Below are positions 53,321 to 62,685 of a stretch of 64,000 bases of DNA, in pieces. Position 1 is the stretch's first letter. Each line of letters starts with the position of its first letter. The stretch is from Paraburkholderia domus (GTDB taxonomy: Bacteria > Pseudomonadota > Gammaproteobacteria > Burkholderiales > Burkholderiaceae). Both the position numbers and the translations under genes were made by a program. Location of the stretch: the NCBI RefSeq assembly GCF_905220705.1, contig NZ_CAJNAT010000029.1, positions 1 through 64,000 of the forward strand, given 5' to 3'. Under the pieces are notes generated by a model. The model ran no database searches, had not been told where the DNA came from, and was given only the letters and a program-made list of their open reading frames with translations.

Positions 53321-54538
53321 ATGTTCGTTCAGATCGGTGCCGTCGTGGTGCCGCGAGCACTCCAAGGCGTTCTGCTGGTCGACAGCAATCATGTTCCTCG
53401 ATACTGGGCCGCGGTCTGGCTGGTCATCGCTGCGTCACAGTGGGCTACGTCGACGCAGACGATGCGACTGCGGTACATCGAGAATCTGTACGAACACGCG
53501 GATCGATCGTTCAAGGCAAATGCGCTCGATGACGCGCTAGCCGGTCTTGATGAAGCGCGGCTTGCCGACATTCTCGAGTCGTGGTTCGTGAGTTTGCGCA
53601 ACCAGCCTGTCGCAGGCAGCAGCAACGAGGACCGGTGGCGGACCGGACTGGGTTTCGTGACGTCAATGGTCACGTGGCTTTCGAAGTCTGACGACGCGAA
53701 CATGCAGCAGATTGAAGCGCGGATCCATCGGCTGTCGACGCTTTACCGCCAGTTGCACATACGGCAAGGCGGCCGTACTGAGACTCTTCGATCGCTGCCT
53801 GCCAGCGTGGTCGAAAGCCTCTATCAGATACTGGATCCGGAATCGGATACCAATCCGTTCCGACGTTCTCATACGCGCTGGCGGGTCTTCATCGCGTTCG
53901 TGTTGATGCTCCATCAGGGACTACGGCGAGGCGAACTGTTGCTGCTGACCGCGGATGCCATCAAGAGCAGCCATGACCGCAAGCTTGATCAGACACGGTA
54001 CTGGCTGAACGTCCGACAGAATGGATATGAAGAAGCGGACGGCGATAGCCGCTACTCGAAACCCAGCATCAAGACCATTCATTCGATCAGGCAGATTCCT
54101 GTCACCGACGCGACTGCCCGCCTCGTGCAGGTCTATTGCGAAAATTATCGGGGCCGGCCTTCCCATTCGTTCATGCTGAATGCACAGACTGGCGGCCCTC
54201 TGTCCACCGAGTCGCTGACAAAGATCTTTACATTGATATCGAAAGCGCTGCCCTCCGAGATACGGCAGGAACTTTACGATCGCACCGGGAAAAGGACTGT
54301 GACGTGCCACGATCTCCGCCACACCTGCGCCGTGTTGAGGCTTCACCAGTTACTGGAGCGCGGCGACGCGATGGCCGAAGCGCTACAGAAGATGCGCACA
54401 TTCTTCGGCTGGTCGAAAAGATCTGACATGCCATCGCGCTATGCCCGGGCTGTCTTCGAAAACAGGCTCGCGAGCGTATGGAGCGACGAATTCGATGATC
54501 GTGTGGCCGTGTTGCGCTCGCTTCCGAAGGGCCGTTGA
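53321..54538 (+). CDS. Tyrosine recombinase 1 of a three-recombinase cassette
   Basis: A 405-residue tyrosine recombinase. Catalytic elements are Arg in QGLRRGELL, the H-x-x-R box in CHDLRHTCAV, a Trp in FFGWSKRSD and the candidate nucleophile Tyr in SRYARAV. The N-terminal ~150 residues form a core-binding domain. The start at 53321 has GGGGA just upstream; a TTG frame adds ten residues. The downstream recombinase gene starts 2 bp after the stop. All active-site residues appear intact. Confidence 0.88.
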   Translation: MFVQIGAVVVPRALQGVLLVDSNHVPRYWAAVWLVIAASQWATSTQTMRLRYIENLYEHADRSFKANALDDALAGLDEARLADILESWFVSLRNQPVAGSSNEDRWRTGLGFVTSMVTWLSKSDDANMQQIEARIHRLSTLYRQLHIRQGGRTETLRSLPASVVESLYQILDPESDTNPFRRSHTRWRVFIAFVLMLHQGLRRGELLLLTADAIKSSHDRKLDQTRYWLNVRQNGYEEADGDSRYSKPSIKTIHSIRQIPVTDATARLVQVYCENYRGRPSHSFMLNAQTGGPLSTESLTKIFTLISKALPSEIRQELYDRTGKRTVTCHDLRHTCAVLRLHQLLERGDAMAEALQKMRTFFGWSKRSDMPSRYARAVFENRLASVWSDEFDDRVAVLRSLPKGR

Positions 54539-54540
54539 AC

Positions 54541-56073
54541 ATGCCGAAAGCTCCATCGGCCCAGATCCGCCCCCGAATCGAACCATCGACGCTCGAACAC
54601 ATGCTGAGTTCGTTGCCGCAACTGCCGCCCGTTGTGCGTTACTACGACGACTTCGACGACAAACTCCGCTCCTTGTCTGAAGTTCGCCAAGGCGATGCCT
54701 TGGGGCTTCACATCAACGGTCGACTGTTCCGGCTTGACTTTAGCCGCTACCCTCCGCCATACAGTGCTCTCCAGAAGCACCTGCTGGTCTTCCTGCTGGG
54801 CGAAGATCTGCATATCTCGACCTGCTTCAATGTTCTGAACGCAGCAATGCATCTTGATGTGCATGACGTCGAACACATCGTCGAAGCCGGACCGACAGGC
54901 ATCTCAGCGATATGGTTGGCACTGCGCGCCCGTCAGCTCCCAGTTCACGCCTATCGCTTCGTTAAGGCCGTGCTGCGTCTCCTGTGCCGGCATCGACTAT
55001 GTGGATGGTCCGAGTCCTACCTGACCTATGTCAGTACTTCCCTGCCCGGCCCCGCAACAGACAAGTACGCCCGTGTGCGATCAGGCGATGTGTTCCTGTC
55101 CGCCGACGAGGAAGCCGCGATTGTTCGCTATCTGGATGAAACGTCTGACCTCGTAAGGGCAAGTGGCTGGTCAAGGCTCGCGTATGAGGCGCTCTGCGAC
55201 GCGGCGATGGTGCTCTGTTCCTATCAGTTTGCAATGCGTCCGATTCAGGTCGCGATGCTGACGATGCGTGACATACGAATCTGGAAACCGGAACCCGACA
55301 CCGAACCGACCGTGCATCTCACGTTCCTGATGGTCAAACAACAGGGAAAGCTTCGAAAGAGGCCGATGGTCCGTCGTGTGAAGCAGGAATGGGGGGTGCT
55401 GTTCATTGCGTTGGTTGCATATGCAGACTCTCAGGGCCGCAATGCTAATGATCGTGTCTTCGGCGTCAGTTCGAATCATGAAGCCGGATCCCGCATCGCT
55501 CGCCGTTTGGAACGTCTGATCGGCGACGATGCTCGCGCCATGGACCTTCGTCATACCGCTGCGCAGCGGCTCGTTGACGCCGGCGCAAGCCACGAAGAAC
55601 TCGCCGAATTCATGGGCCATTCGCATGTGCAGACCGGACTCGTGTATTACGAGACATCGGCCACCCACGCGGAACGGGTCAACCGGGCGCTCGGCGCGTC
55701 GGACATATACCGGCGCGTGGCGAAAATTGCGCACGACCGGTTCATCCTCCCGGAAGAGCTCACCATTCTTAAAGGTGAACAACAGATTGCTGGTGTGCCT
55801 CACGGCATTCCGATTGCAGGTATCGGCGGATGCTCTTCGGGACAGCCGGCCTGCCCCTATAACCCGGTCACGTCGTGCTACGGATGCAGGAAGTTCATGC
55901 CGTTGCACGACAGGTCGATGCATGAGCAGGTGCTGGCCGCCATGCGTGAAGTGGTTGTGTTCTTCGACCAGAGTTCCCGTGGCGACACCAGATCGCCGGC
56001 CTACCTTCAACTGCAACGCACGATCGCCGAGATACAGACGGTCATCGAAGAACTGGAAGACAACGACCGATGA
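54541..56073 (+). CDS. Tyrosine recombinase 2 of the cassette
   Basis: A 510-residue tyrosine recombinase. The first Arg lies in AMRPIQVAML; box II reads AMDLRHTAAQRL, with Met where the family normally has the first His of H-x-x-R; box III is FMGHSHVQTGLVYYETS with His and Tyr. The C-terminus has a cysteine cluster (GGCSSGQPACPYNP, then CYGCRKF) that may bind zinc, as in TnpA/TnpB-type recombinases. AAGGG precedes the start, and the stop overlaps the start of the third gene by ATGA. The Met change may alter or reduce activity. Confidence 0.86.
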   Translation: MPKAPSAQIRPRIEPSTLEHMLSSLPQLPPVVRYYDDFDDKLRSLSEVRQGDALGLHINGRLFRLDFSRYPPPYSALQKHLLVFLLGEDLHISTCFNVLNAAMHLDVHDVEHIVEAGPTGISAIWLALRARQLPVHAYRFVKAVLRLLCRHRLCGWSESYLTYVSTSLPGPATDKYARVRSGDVFLSADEEAAIVRYLDETSDLVRASGWSRLAYEALCDAAMVLCSYQFAMRPIQVAMLTMRDIRIWKPEPDTEPTVHLTFLMVKQQGKLRKRPMVRRVKQEWGVLFIALVAYADSQGRNANDRVFGVSSNHEAGSRIARRLERLIGDDARAMDLRHTAAQRLVDAGASHEELAEFMGHSHVQTGLVYYETSATHAERVNRALGASDIYRRVAKIAHDRFILPEELTILKGEQQIAGVPHGIPIAGIGGCSSGQPACPYNPVTSCYGCRKFMPLHDRSMHEQVLAAMREVVVFFDQSSRGDTRSPAYLQLQRTIAEIQTVIEELEDNDR

Positions 56074-58390
56074 ACCCACACTACTGCGCGTTCATCGAGC
56101 TAGGCAAAACGCTAGCCCGTGAGAAAGGCCTGTCGTGGGACGTGCCTCTCGATGAAACAGGCGTCGCACGCGACGGTGTCGGCTGGAACCTGACCGCTAT
56201 TGCCAATGACGTGCCGCCACCGACGCATTATCTGCGAGACCTTGGCGCTGATGCGAAGACGCTGGCGATCATCAACGCAGAGCGCGCCGAGCGCGACCTG
56301 ACGCCACTGGCACGCCAACCACTGTCTCCCTCATGGCAGGACCTGGTCAAGGCAGCAGTCGCCGAACAGTTGCTGTTCAAACGGAACACCACCGGGTATG
56401 TCTCGCAGTCCATCGCACGTCCGCTGCGTGTAATCGCTACATGCGTGGACAGGGAGCCATGGCAACTGACCGTCGACGATCTGCGTCTGGCGATCCGCGT
56501 CGGAAAGGAGATCCAGGCCACAGGGAAGCTGGGAGACCTGGTGGCCGGCATCATCAAGATAGTGTTCGACGGCCAGCATCTCTGCGACGCTGGTCAGTTG
56601 TACTCGTCGCTCGCGGTTCCCCGCATGAAAATGAAAAGTGCGATCAGGGCGAAGCATACCTGGTCGCAGGAGGAGTTGCGCACCGACCTCGAGGCGCGCA
56701 AGCGTGAGGAGCGGTTGCCGGAGCGCCGGGCGTTCTGGGAGCTGACCCGCATCGTGATGACCGAAAAGCCGCGCACGTTCATGGACGATCTGCGGTTCGC
56801 CGCGATACGGACAATGATCGTGACGGGGCTTCGTATAGGTGAAGCCGCGCTGCTACCGGTTGATTGGCAGCGTGAGCGAACTTACGTCGACTTGAAGGGG
56901 CGCCCTGCCAGTGAATCCGGTGGCATCTCAACGTCGCTCATGATTCGCCACCTCGCCGAAAAGCAACAGATCGAGGAGTCGGATAGCCGTGTTCTGTTCG
57001 AGAATGCCCAGCCTGTGCCAGACATGTTCCGGCAATTGCTTACCGACACGCTCGATCACGTCGCGAAGCTAACGGAGCCGCTGCGCGCGACGCTAAAGTT
57101 GCAGTGCGAGACCGGTCGGCTACTGCCCTGGTATCGGGCCGATGACCTCGTGCCGTTCACGGAAGCGTATGTGCGGCTGATGGGCAACCCGTTCTGGCTG
57201 GACATCGAGCGCGAGCCGTTCATCGAACGTTATCGGAAAAGCTTCGATCCTGATGTGCTGATCGACCTGCAGCGATATCAGGCAGAAAGACCCCGGAATG
57301 GTCCGGTCGCGCTGGATATGGCGGTATATCAGTTCGGAAAACGCCTGCTCGACAGGATGCGCGAGGGGCAAATCGCATTGCGCTTCCGACGTGCTGATGG
57401 CCTGGTCATCGGAGTCCGTGAGCGCATGGGCTGGCATCACACCTACCTTCGCATCGACGAGCTCGAGGAACATATCCGCTCCACGACACCGACGAAGGTC
57501 TCAGATACAACGCCGCTGCCACTTGCAGTCGGGGCCTTGCAACCGTGGGAATTCCTGTTCGTTCAGCCGAAGCGCTCGCTTGCTGAAGAACGGAACGACG
57601 GGCTCTGCGACGTTACGCGTTTCATGGCAGTGAGCCGCCCGGATCCACGCTTTATTGGCATCGGGCTTGGCTACGACAAGGCAGTGCCGTCGTTGTTCGA
57701 GAAGTATGGAGAGACCGCCGAAGACAGGGCTTTGAAAATAGAGCCACACATGCTGCGTCATCTGCAAAACACCGAACTGTTCCGCCTGGGCGTGGCCGAT
57801 ACGATCATCTCGAAGCGCTTCAACCGGCGCAGCGTCGCACAGAGCTACACGACCATCGCAGTCTTGCAGAAGACCTCGACCAGATCGAAATTCCGCAGGA
57901 CATCGAGGTCATGCTCGGCGAGAAGGCCAGCACGGTTGCCCGGCTCATCAAGGGCGGCAAGGCCAACGGCCCGATTGTTGATGCGTTCCGGCGCATTCAG
58001 GCAACGGAGGGCGACGCCGCCGCGTACGATTACCTGCGCGCCGAAGCGGACGGCTTCCATGCCACGCCGTACGGGCACTGCCTGAATTCGTTCACGGTTG
58101 ACCCCTGCCCCAGACACCTCGAATGCTTCGCGGATTGCCGCCACCTCTCGGCGACCGATCTGCCGGAGAACCGGCAGAACCTGATCCAGCTCGAGGGCAA
58201 GTTCAAGCTCGCGCTGGAAACGATCAAGGCCAGGCCATCGACCAGCATTGGCTGGAAGAACCAGCTTGATCACGCGGAAAAACGGCTTGCCGGTGTCCAG
58301 AAGCTTCTTGCAACACCATCGGGCAAACGTCCCTTCCCTGACGGCGTTGACCTGTCACTGCCGCGGCAACGTGGAGTACTTGATGACTGA
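56070..58390 (+). pseudogene. Tyrosine recombinase 3 of the cassette, frameshifted
   Basis: Two frames together encode a TnpB-like recombinase of about 770 residues. The first frame (56070 to about 57855) includes Arg in VTGLRIGEAALL and box II PHMLRHLQNTEL, reaching RSVAQSY. From about 57856 the match continues in another frame: DHRSLAEDLDQIEI, then a C-terminal part with cysteines in CPRHLECFADC, stopping at 58390. Loss of one base at about 57850-57856 explains the break. It falls at the SY-x-DH segment that should hold the nucleophilic Tyr, so the protein as read cannot be active. A sequencing error is possible. The stop overlaps the next start. Confidence 0.8.
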
Positions 58391-58871
58391 ACCGAACGGG
58401 TCCGGCAACGACGCAATGCGCGAGATTCTCGAAGCGTTGCTCGCCGATGATGAAGACATTACAGCTCGCGCTGTCGCGCGGCTGCATCCGTCCATCAACG
58501 CAGCATCGTCAATTACGCGCAGCGAAGCGCGGAGCACGTTGCTCGCTGAATATCGACAGCGGCAGGCCGCATACCGCCGCTGGCGCGGCCGCGTTGGCAA
58601 ACGGTCTGGCGCCGACACCGCAGCGTCGCTCACCGACAAGGACATCCGGATTGCAGAACTCGAAGCCACTGTGCAACTGCTGACGGCTTCCCACCTTGCA
58701 ATGTTGCGCGCGGTCGGCGAACTGGGCGGCTTCAGCAAATGGGTCAGATTCTATGCACAGTATCGCGACGCGCGCGACAAGCTTGCGAAGCTTGGCGCGA
58801 TACCGGAGGCGGCCATATCTCCAATGCCGGAAGAAAGCCCGAAGCGCCGTGGAGATAGAAGGCGGCGTTGA
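58383..58871 (+). CDS. TnpC-like coiled-coil protein of the recombinase cassette
   Basis: A 162-residue protein. The first half is helical and Ala/Arg-rich; residues about 75-100 (KDIRIAELEATVQLLTASH) form a short coiled coil, followed by FSKWVRFYAQYRD and a basic tail (PKRRGDRRRR). In Tn554 a small coiled-coil protein, TnpC, follows two tyrosine recombinases and influences orientation and efficiency; this gene holds the same position. Its start overlaps the end of the third recombinase by eight bases (ATGACTGA). The likeness is in architecture rather than recognised sequence identity. Confidence 0.65.
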   Translation: MTEPNGSGNDAMREILEALLADDEDITARAVARLHPSINAASSITRSEARSTLLAEYRQRQAAYRRWRGRVGKRSGADTAASLTDKDIRIAELEATVQLLTASHLAMLRAVGELGGFSKWVRFYAQYRDARDKLAKLGAIPEAAISPMPEESPKRRGDRRRR

Positions 58872-58969
58872 CTGTCTGCGTGGCGTGATAGTGTTTGCAT
58901 GATCGCTACAGCCACGAAATGGCTGCGGTTCGGCGGCGGAAGCCGCCTCTCTCCCGAAAGGAGCACGAA

Positions 58970-59470
58970 ATGTCTTACCCACCCTGCTTCCAGAGATTGC
59001 ACGATGAGCCCGGCCCCGTCGGATACCTCGGGCGAGGTACGCATTATTCTGTTTTACGCGTACCGACGTGGCACGACGACCTGATGAACCAGATTCAGTA
59101 CGGCAGGTTCCTCGACTTCGCAATTATCTGGGACGAAGATCACGACGACCGGGTGCTCGATGCGATTCTGATCATGTACCTCACTGGCCTGCTTGCACCG
59201 GTGCGATTCATCGGCGAACGCAAAGGCGTGCTCTCAGTGCTGCTTGCACCCGCAACCGTCAAGACTTGGGACGATGACACGTTCCAGCAATATTGCGAGG
59301 ACGTCGTCGACATATGCGCCCAACTTGATGATCCGTGGACAGCAGAAATCAACAGCATGGATAGCACACAGCATTCGATCATCCAGGCGCCTGCTGAAAA
59401 CGTCGCGACCTATCTGAAGAACATCGACATGCTGTGGCAGCTCGGAACGCGGTCTACCCTTCCTGCCTAG
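58970..59470 (+). CDS. Unrecognised 166-residue protein linked to the recombinase cassette
   Basis: I do not recognise this protein. The start at 58970 follows a good site (AAAGGAG); an in-frame GGCGGC/GCCGCC hairpin lies about 20 bases before that. The protein is acidic, with Trp/Asp-rich patches (FAIIWDEDHDDRVLD; TVKTWDDDTFQQYCEDVV) and a hydrophobic strand LIMYLTGLLAPVRFIG. It resembles a small soluble alpha/beta protein, with no signal peptide. It lies 98 bp after the TnpC-like gene on the same strand and is probably a passenger or accessory gene of the element. Confidence 0.6.
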   Translation: MSYPPCFQRLHDEPGPVGYLGRGTHYSVLRVPTWHDDLMNQIQYGRFLDFAIIWDEDHDDRVLDAILIMYLTGLLAPVRFIGERKGVLSVLLAPATVKTWDDDTFQQYCEDVVDICAQLDDPWTAEINSMDSTQHSIIQAPAENVATYLKNIDMLWQLGTRSTLPA

Positions 59471-59518
59471 GCAGCACGAATTCGCAACAACATCCGATCA
59501 TGCGATGCCACGACCAGG

Positions 59519-59562
59519 CCGTCGTTGTTGCGCAGTCGCACGTCCAACCGCGCAACAGACGG
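59519..59562. repeat. Inverted repeat downstream of the recombinase cassette
   Basis: CCGTCGTTGTTGCGC (59519-59533) and GCGCAACAGACGG (59550-59562) pair over 13 bases with a two-base bulge, with a 7-bp perfect core. It could be a terminator or an end-binding site of the recombinase element. 59563-59716 shows nothing else. Confidence 0.35.
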
Positions 59563-59716
59563 TGCACTTCGATGACGCAACAGCCCTTCAGCGAATAGCG
59601 GCGCCTGTGGATAACTTCCCCGCTATAAATAAAGGAAGAGTTGAAGAACAAACCTTCGCAACACGATGCCCGAGGTGCCAAGAATCAACAATTGAACGTG
59701 TAGTGGCTAGACGGTA

Positions 59717-61359
59717 ATGTCCGCTTTTAGCTACATAGAAATGTCCGCTTTTGATGCCGTCGTATGCTCTCCAGCCGCCGTTTTTCGGCGCTGGAGACTT
59801 CGATGGCTGTGACAGAACGGATAACAATGACGATGCAGGAACTGGACAGATTCAAGCTCATTCAGGACGTGACGGATGGACGGCTCAAGCCGTGGCGTGC
59901 AGCCGAACGTCTGGGTCTGACGACGCGGCAAATACGCCGTCTGGTGACGCGATATCGCGATTCTGGCGCTGCTGGACTGGTCTCGCGCAAGCGCGGCATG
60001 CCCGGGAATCGGAGACTGGACGACGATCTGGCCCAACGTGCCCTGGCCATTGTGCGGGAGCGCTACGCCGATTTCGGACCGACGCTGGCCTGCGAGAAGC
60101 TGCGTGAATGTCATGGCATCCGCCTGTCGAAGGAAACGATTCGACAACTGATGATGGATGCCTGCCTGTGGGTTCCGCGCCGTCAACGTCCGCCGAAGAT
60201 CTACCAGCCGCGTGCGCGACGAGCTTGCCTGGGCGAGCTGATCCAGATCGATGGCAGCGAGCACGCGTGGTTCGAGGACCGGGCGCCACAATGCACGCTG
60301 CTGGTGTACGTCGACGACGCGACCAGCCGGCTGATGGCGCTGCATTTCACGGCGAGCGAGTCGACCTTCAGCTATTTCGAGGCGACGCGCGCGTACATCG
60401 AGCGCCACGGCAAGCCTGGCGCGTTCTACAGCGACAAGGCCAGCGTGTTTCGCAAGACGACCACTGGCAAGACAGAGAACCGTGTGACGCACTTCGGCCG
60501 CGCCATGTACGAGCTGAACATCGACACGTTCTGCGCGAACAGCAGTCAGGCCAAGGGGCGCGTCGAGCGGGCCAACCTCACGTTGCAGGATCGCCTCGTG
60601 AAGGAGCTGCGCCTGCGTGACATCAGCACGAAGGAGGCAGCCAACGCCTTTGTGCCGCACTTCATTGCCGACTTCAACGCACGCTTTGCGAAGCCGCCGA
60701 AGAGCGACTTCGACGCGCACCGGCTGCTGCGGGTTGACGAGAACCTTGACACGGTGCTCACGTGGCGTGAGCCGCGGAAGGTGACGAAATCGCTGACAGT
60801 GCAGTACGACCGGGTCATGTACTTGCTGGCTGACACGCCGGAGCACCGGAAGCTGATTGATCGATATATCGAGGTCTGGGAGTACCCGGACGGGCGTATC
60901 GAACTCCGGGTGGACGGCCGTGTTCTGGCATGCAGGCAGTACGACCGGCTGGCCGAAATCGATCAGGGCGCAGTCGTTGAACACAAGCGACTGGGCCATG
61001 TGCTTCAGGTCTCGCAGGCGATGCAGGCTCAACGCGATAACACCCGGATTGGCAAGGCACCGTCCCGGACTCATCTTGGCGCGCCAACGAAGGGCCAAAA
61101 CCGTTTGCCGGGCAAGAAGAAACAACGCGAATTCACTCAGGCCGATGTCAAGCATGCGATCGTGGATCTTGCCCAGCGTAGAGAGGTGAAGCAGCAATCC
61201 AGCAAACCTGGCCAGCGGTCTGCAAGGGACAGTGGAACAGGCGTAAGCGCCCTGCCCATTCAGGACGGACTCTTCGACACTGCGTGATCCTTACCCCATG
61301 AGAAGCAAACCTTGAACCCCTTAAAAGCGGACATCTCTATCTAGCCAGAAAGCGGACAT
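59717..61359 (+). mobile_element. ISNCY-family insertion sequence
   Basis: The element is about 1.64 kb and bounded by long imperfect inverted repeats. Each end holds two copies of ATGTCCGCTTTT or its complement: 59717-59728 and 59741-59752 on the left, 61323-61334 and 61348-61359 (one mismatch) on the right, with 24-25 bp between copies. No obvious target-site duplication was found; this group makes long and variable ones. The transposase frame is intact. Confidence 0.82.
59803..61287 (+). CDS. ISNCY-family transposase
   Basis: A 494-residue DDE transposase. The N-terminal helix-turn-helix region has RLKPWRAAERLGLTTRQIRRLV. The catalytic triad is Asp in LIQIDGSEHAWFE, Asp in FYSDKASVF and Glu in KGRVERANLTLQD, with the usual rve-type spacing. 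The start at 59803 is preceded by GGAGACTTCG; another in-frame ATG 24 bases later (MTMQELDRF) is the more common family start. No frameshift is seen. Confidence 0.92.
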   Translation: MAVTERITMTMQELDRFKLIQDVTDGRLKPWRAAERLGLTTRQIRRLVTRYRDSGAAGLVSRKRGMPGNRRLDDDLAQRALAIVRERYADFGPTLACEKLRECHGIRLSKETIRQLMMDACLWVPRRQRPPKIYQPRARRACLGELIQIDGSEHAWFEDRAPQCTLLVYVDDATSRLMALHFTASESTFSYFEATRAYIERHGKPGAFYSDKASVFRKTTTGKTENRVTHFGRAMYELNIDTFCANSSQAKGRVERANLTLQDRLVKELRLRDISTKEAANAFVPHFIADFNARFAKPPKSDFDAHRLLRVDENLDTVLTWREPRKVTKSLTVQYDRVMYLLADTPEHRKLIDRYIEVWEYPDGRIELRVDGRVLACRQYDRLAEIDQGAVVEHKRLGHVLQVSQAMQAQRDNTRIGKAPSRTHLGAPTKGQNRLPGKKKQREFTQADVKHAIVDLAQRREVKQQSSKPGQRSARDSGTGVSALPIQDGLFDTA

Positions 61360-61453
61360 CTGAAAATGGCTTTGACAGAACGTTCGTGCTTTTTCTGCGC
61401 TTATCGAATGTACGTCGACGCGATAGGTGTTGCCAGCCGCAAACCGTCGGTTA

Positions 61454-61720
61454 TCAGGTCAGGAAGTCGTTCGCGGTCAGCCGCAGCGGTTCGTCGGGCC
61501 GCGCAAGTAACTTTCTTTGGGCGACCGCGACGATGCGGTTGCGACCGTTTTCAAACGTCCGGAGTGTGCGCGTTGCGTCCGCATCGCGCGGTAGCCAGAA
61601 GTATTCTTCGAGTGCGTCACGAGCAACCGCGCCTTCGATCTCGCGTCCGCGAATCGACAGCATGAAAATCACAGCGCGTCCGTCCGGCGAGACGGCGGCC
61701 ACGCGATCATGAACTTCCAT
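61454..61720 (-). CDS. DUF1488 family protein
   Basis: An 88-residue protein with the DUF1488 pattern: VIFMLSIRGREIEGAVARDALEEYF in the first half, then FENGRNRIVAVAQRKL and LRLTANDF at the end. The start at 61720 gives the family's usual length; the longer frame begins in poor sequence. DUF1488 proteins are small, common in Burkholderiales and of unknown function. It lies just outside the ISNCY element and is read toward it. Confidence 0.75.
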   Translation of the reverse strand: MEVHDRVAAVSPDGRAVIFMLSIRGREIEGAVARDALEEYFWLPRDADATRTLRTFENGRNRIVAVAQRKLLARPDEPLRLTANDFLT

Positions 61721-62087
61721 GAAGCACCTCGACGATATTATTGGCGGCTTTTGTATTTGTACTGCGCCGCGCAGCAATAATTTACCAGAAGTTGAAAGCA
61801 GGACGATCGTCATTGACACAACGATTCAACCTCACGAGGTATCCGCTATTAATCGCCACGTGACGTACCTGCTCATTAATTTTTGCGGGCGGCCACGTTC
61901 AGCGTACCTCCTTGCACTTGCTGCCGCTTCAAGCGAATGCACCTATCGCACTGCTCTACAAGCGCATTAGCCGAATTTGCGGACACGCCAAACGCGTTAG
62001 CAAAAACAACGGACATCCGAACATGCGTGCGTTGCTGAAACGCAACGCCTAGAAAGAGTGCGTAACCGCTGCTATGCCTTATTTCGC
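61721..62087. other. Intergenic region
   Basis: I see no supported gene. A short open frame of about 40 codons ending at 62052 (AKRVSKNNGHPNMRALLKRNA) is Lys/Arg/Asn-rich and could be a transposase tail, but I cannot assign it. Confidence 0.3.
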
Positions 62088-62315
62088 GGGAACAAAATAC
62101 AGTCTTACATTAGGAGGCGCGAACGCCAGATGTACGGATTTCGCGATGCGCGTCGCACGCAGGCTTTTCTCTCATGCTTCGGCCCGATCCGTCAACACTT
62201 CGCGCTCCCAAGACATCAGATGAACGCTGCTCGTCATCGCGCCATGCTAAAAGAACGCCTCGCCACATGGCATGGTTGGACTGTCCCTGTCGCAATCGAG
62301 ACAGTTATCTGGTAA
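62088..62315 (+). pseudogene. IS6-family transposase remnant (C-terminus)
   Basis: Only the last ~65 residues remain: RRRERQMYGFRDARRTQAF, then FGPIRQHFALPRHQMNAARHR and LATWHGWT. This matches the C-terminal pattern of IS6-type transposases in proteobacteria (H-x-P-x-RRRER-x-M-x-RF, RFL-x-x-F-x-P-I, FRPRRH). The DDE core and inverted repeats are absent. It is a relic in the junk between the ISNCY element and the glutathione reductase gene. Confidence 0.65.
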
Positions 62316-62685
62316 GGATAACTACTTGTGTGCCACACGGTTGGCCTACAGTTGCCAACTTGACAACGCCATCCCTACCTGTGTAAAACAGCCCTCAAAG
62401 CGAAGGAATGCCACAGCTCGCGAACGCAACAGGCAACAGGCAACGGGAAATGTCTCCTCATCTTACGTTGCTCTCACTGGCCGCTCACAGCATCCGTCCC
62501 CATTCATCGACGACTTGTGTTCGCGGCTCAACATCAAGCGGGGCGCGTCGATTAACCTCGTCGCGTGAGTCACCATTACGAACAATCGGTGTGGAGCATC
62601 CGTGCAGGTGCAACAACGGAGTGGGTACTCACCGCTTTCTGCGCTCCGCGCTCTTTCGAAGGCGAGGCACCGTACAACCACCGAC
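62316..62685. other. Intergenic region downstream of gor
   Basis: No supported gene. Three 7-bp tandem units (GCAACAG, GCAACAG, GCAACGG) lie at 62426-62446. No clear terminator for the glutathione reductase gene was found. Confidence 0.4.

Noticed and set aside
57840..57860. Programmed ribosomal frameshift in recombinase 3
   Set aside because: No slippery sequence or strong downstream structure is evident, and the break lies in the catalytic segment.
53056..59470. Calling the cassette a standard recombinase-in-trio element
   Set aside because: The proteins are larger, the third is TnpB-like, and a coiled-coil gene follows, so the label would claim more than is seen.
62426..62446. Tandem 7-bp repeat as a phase-variable tract
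   Set aside because: Only three units, one imperfect, in a region with no gene to affect.
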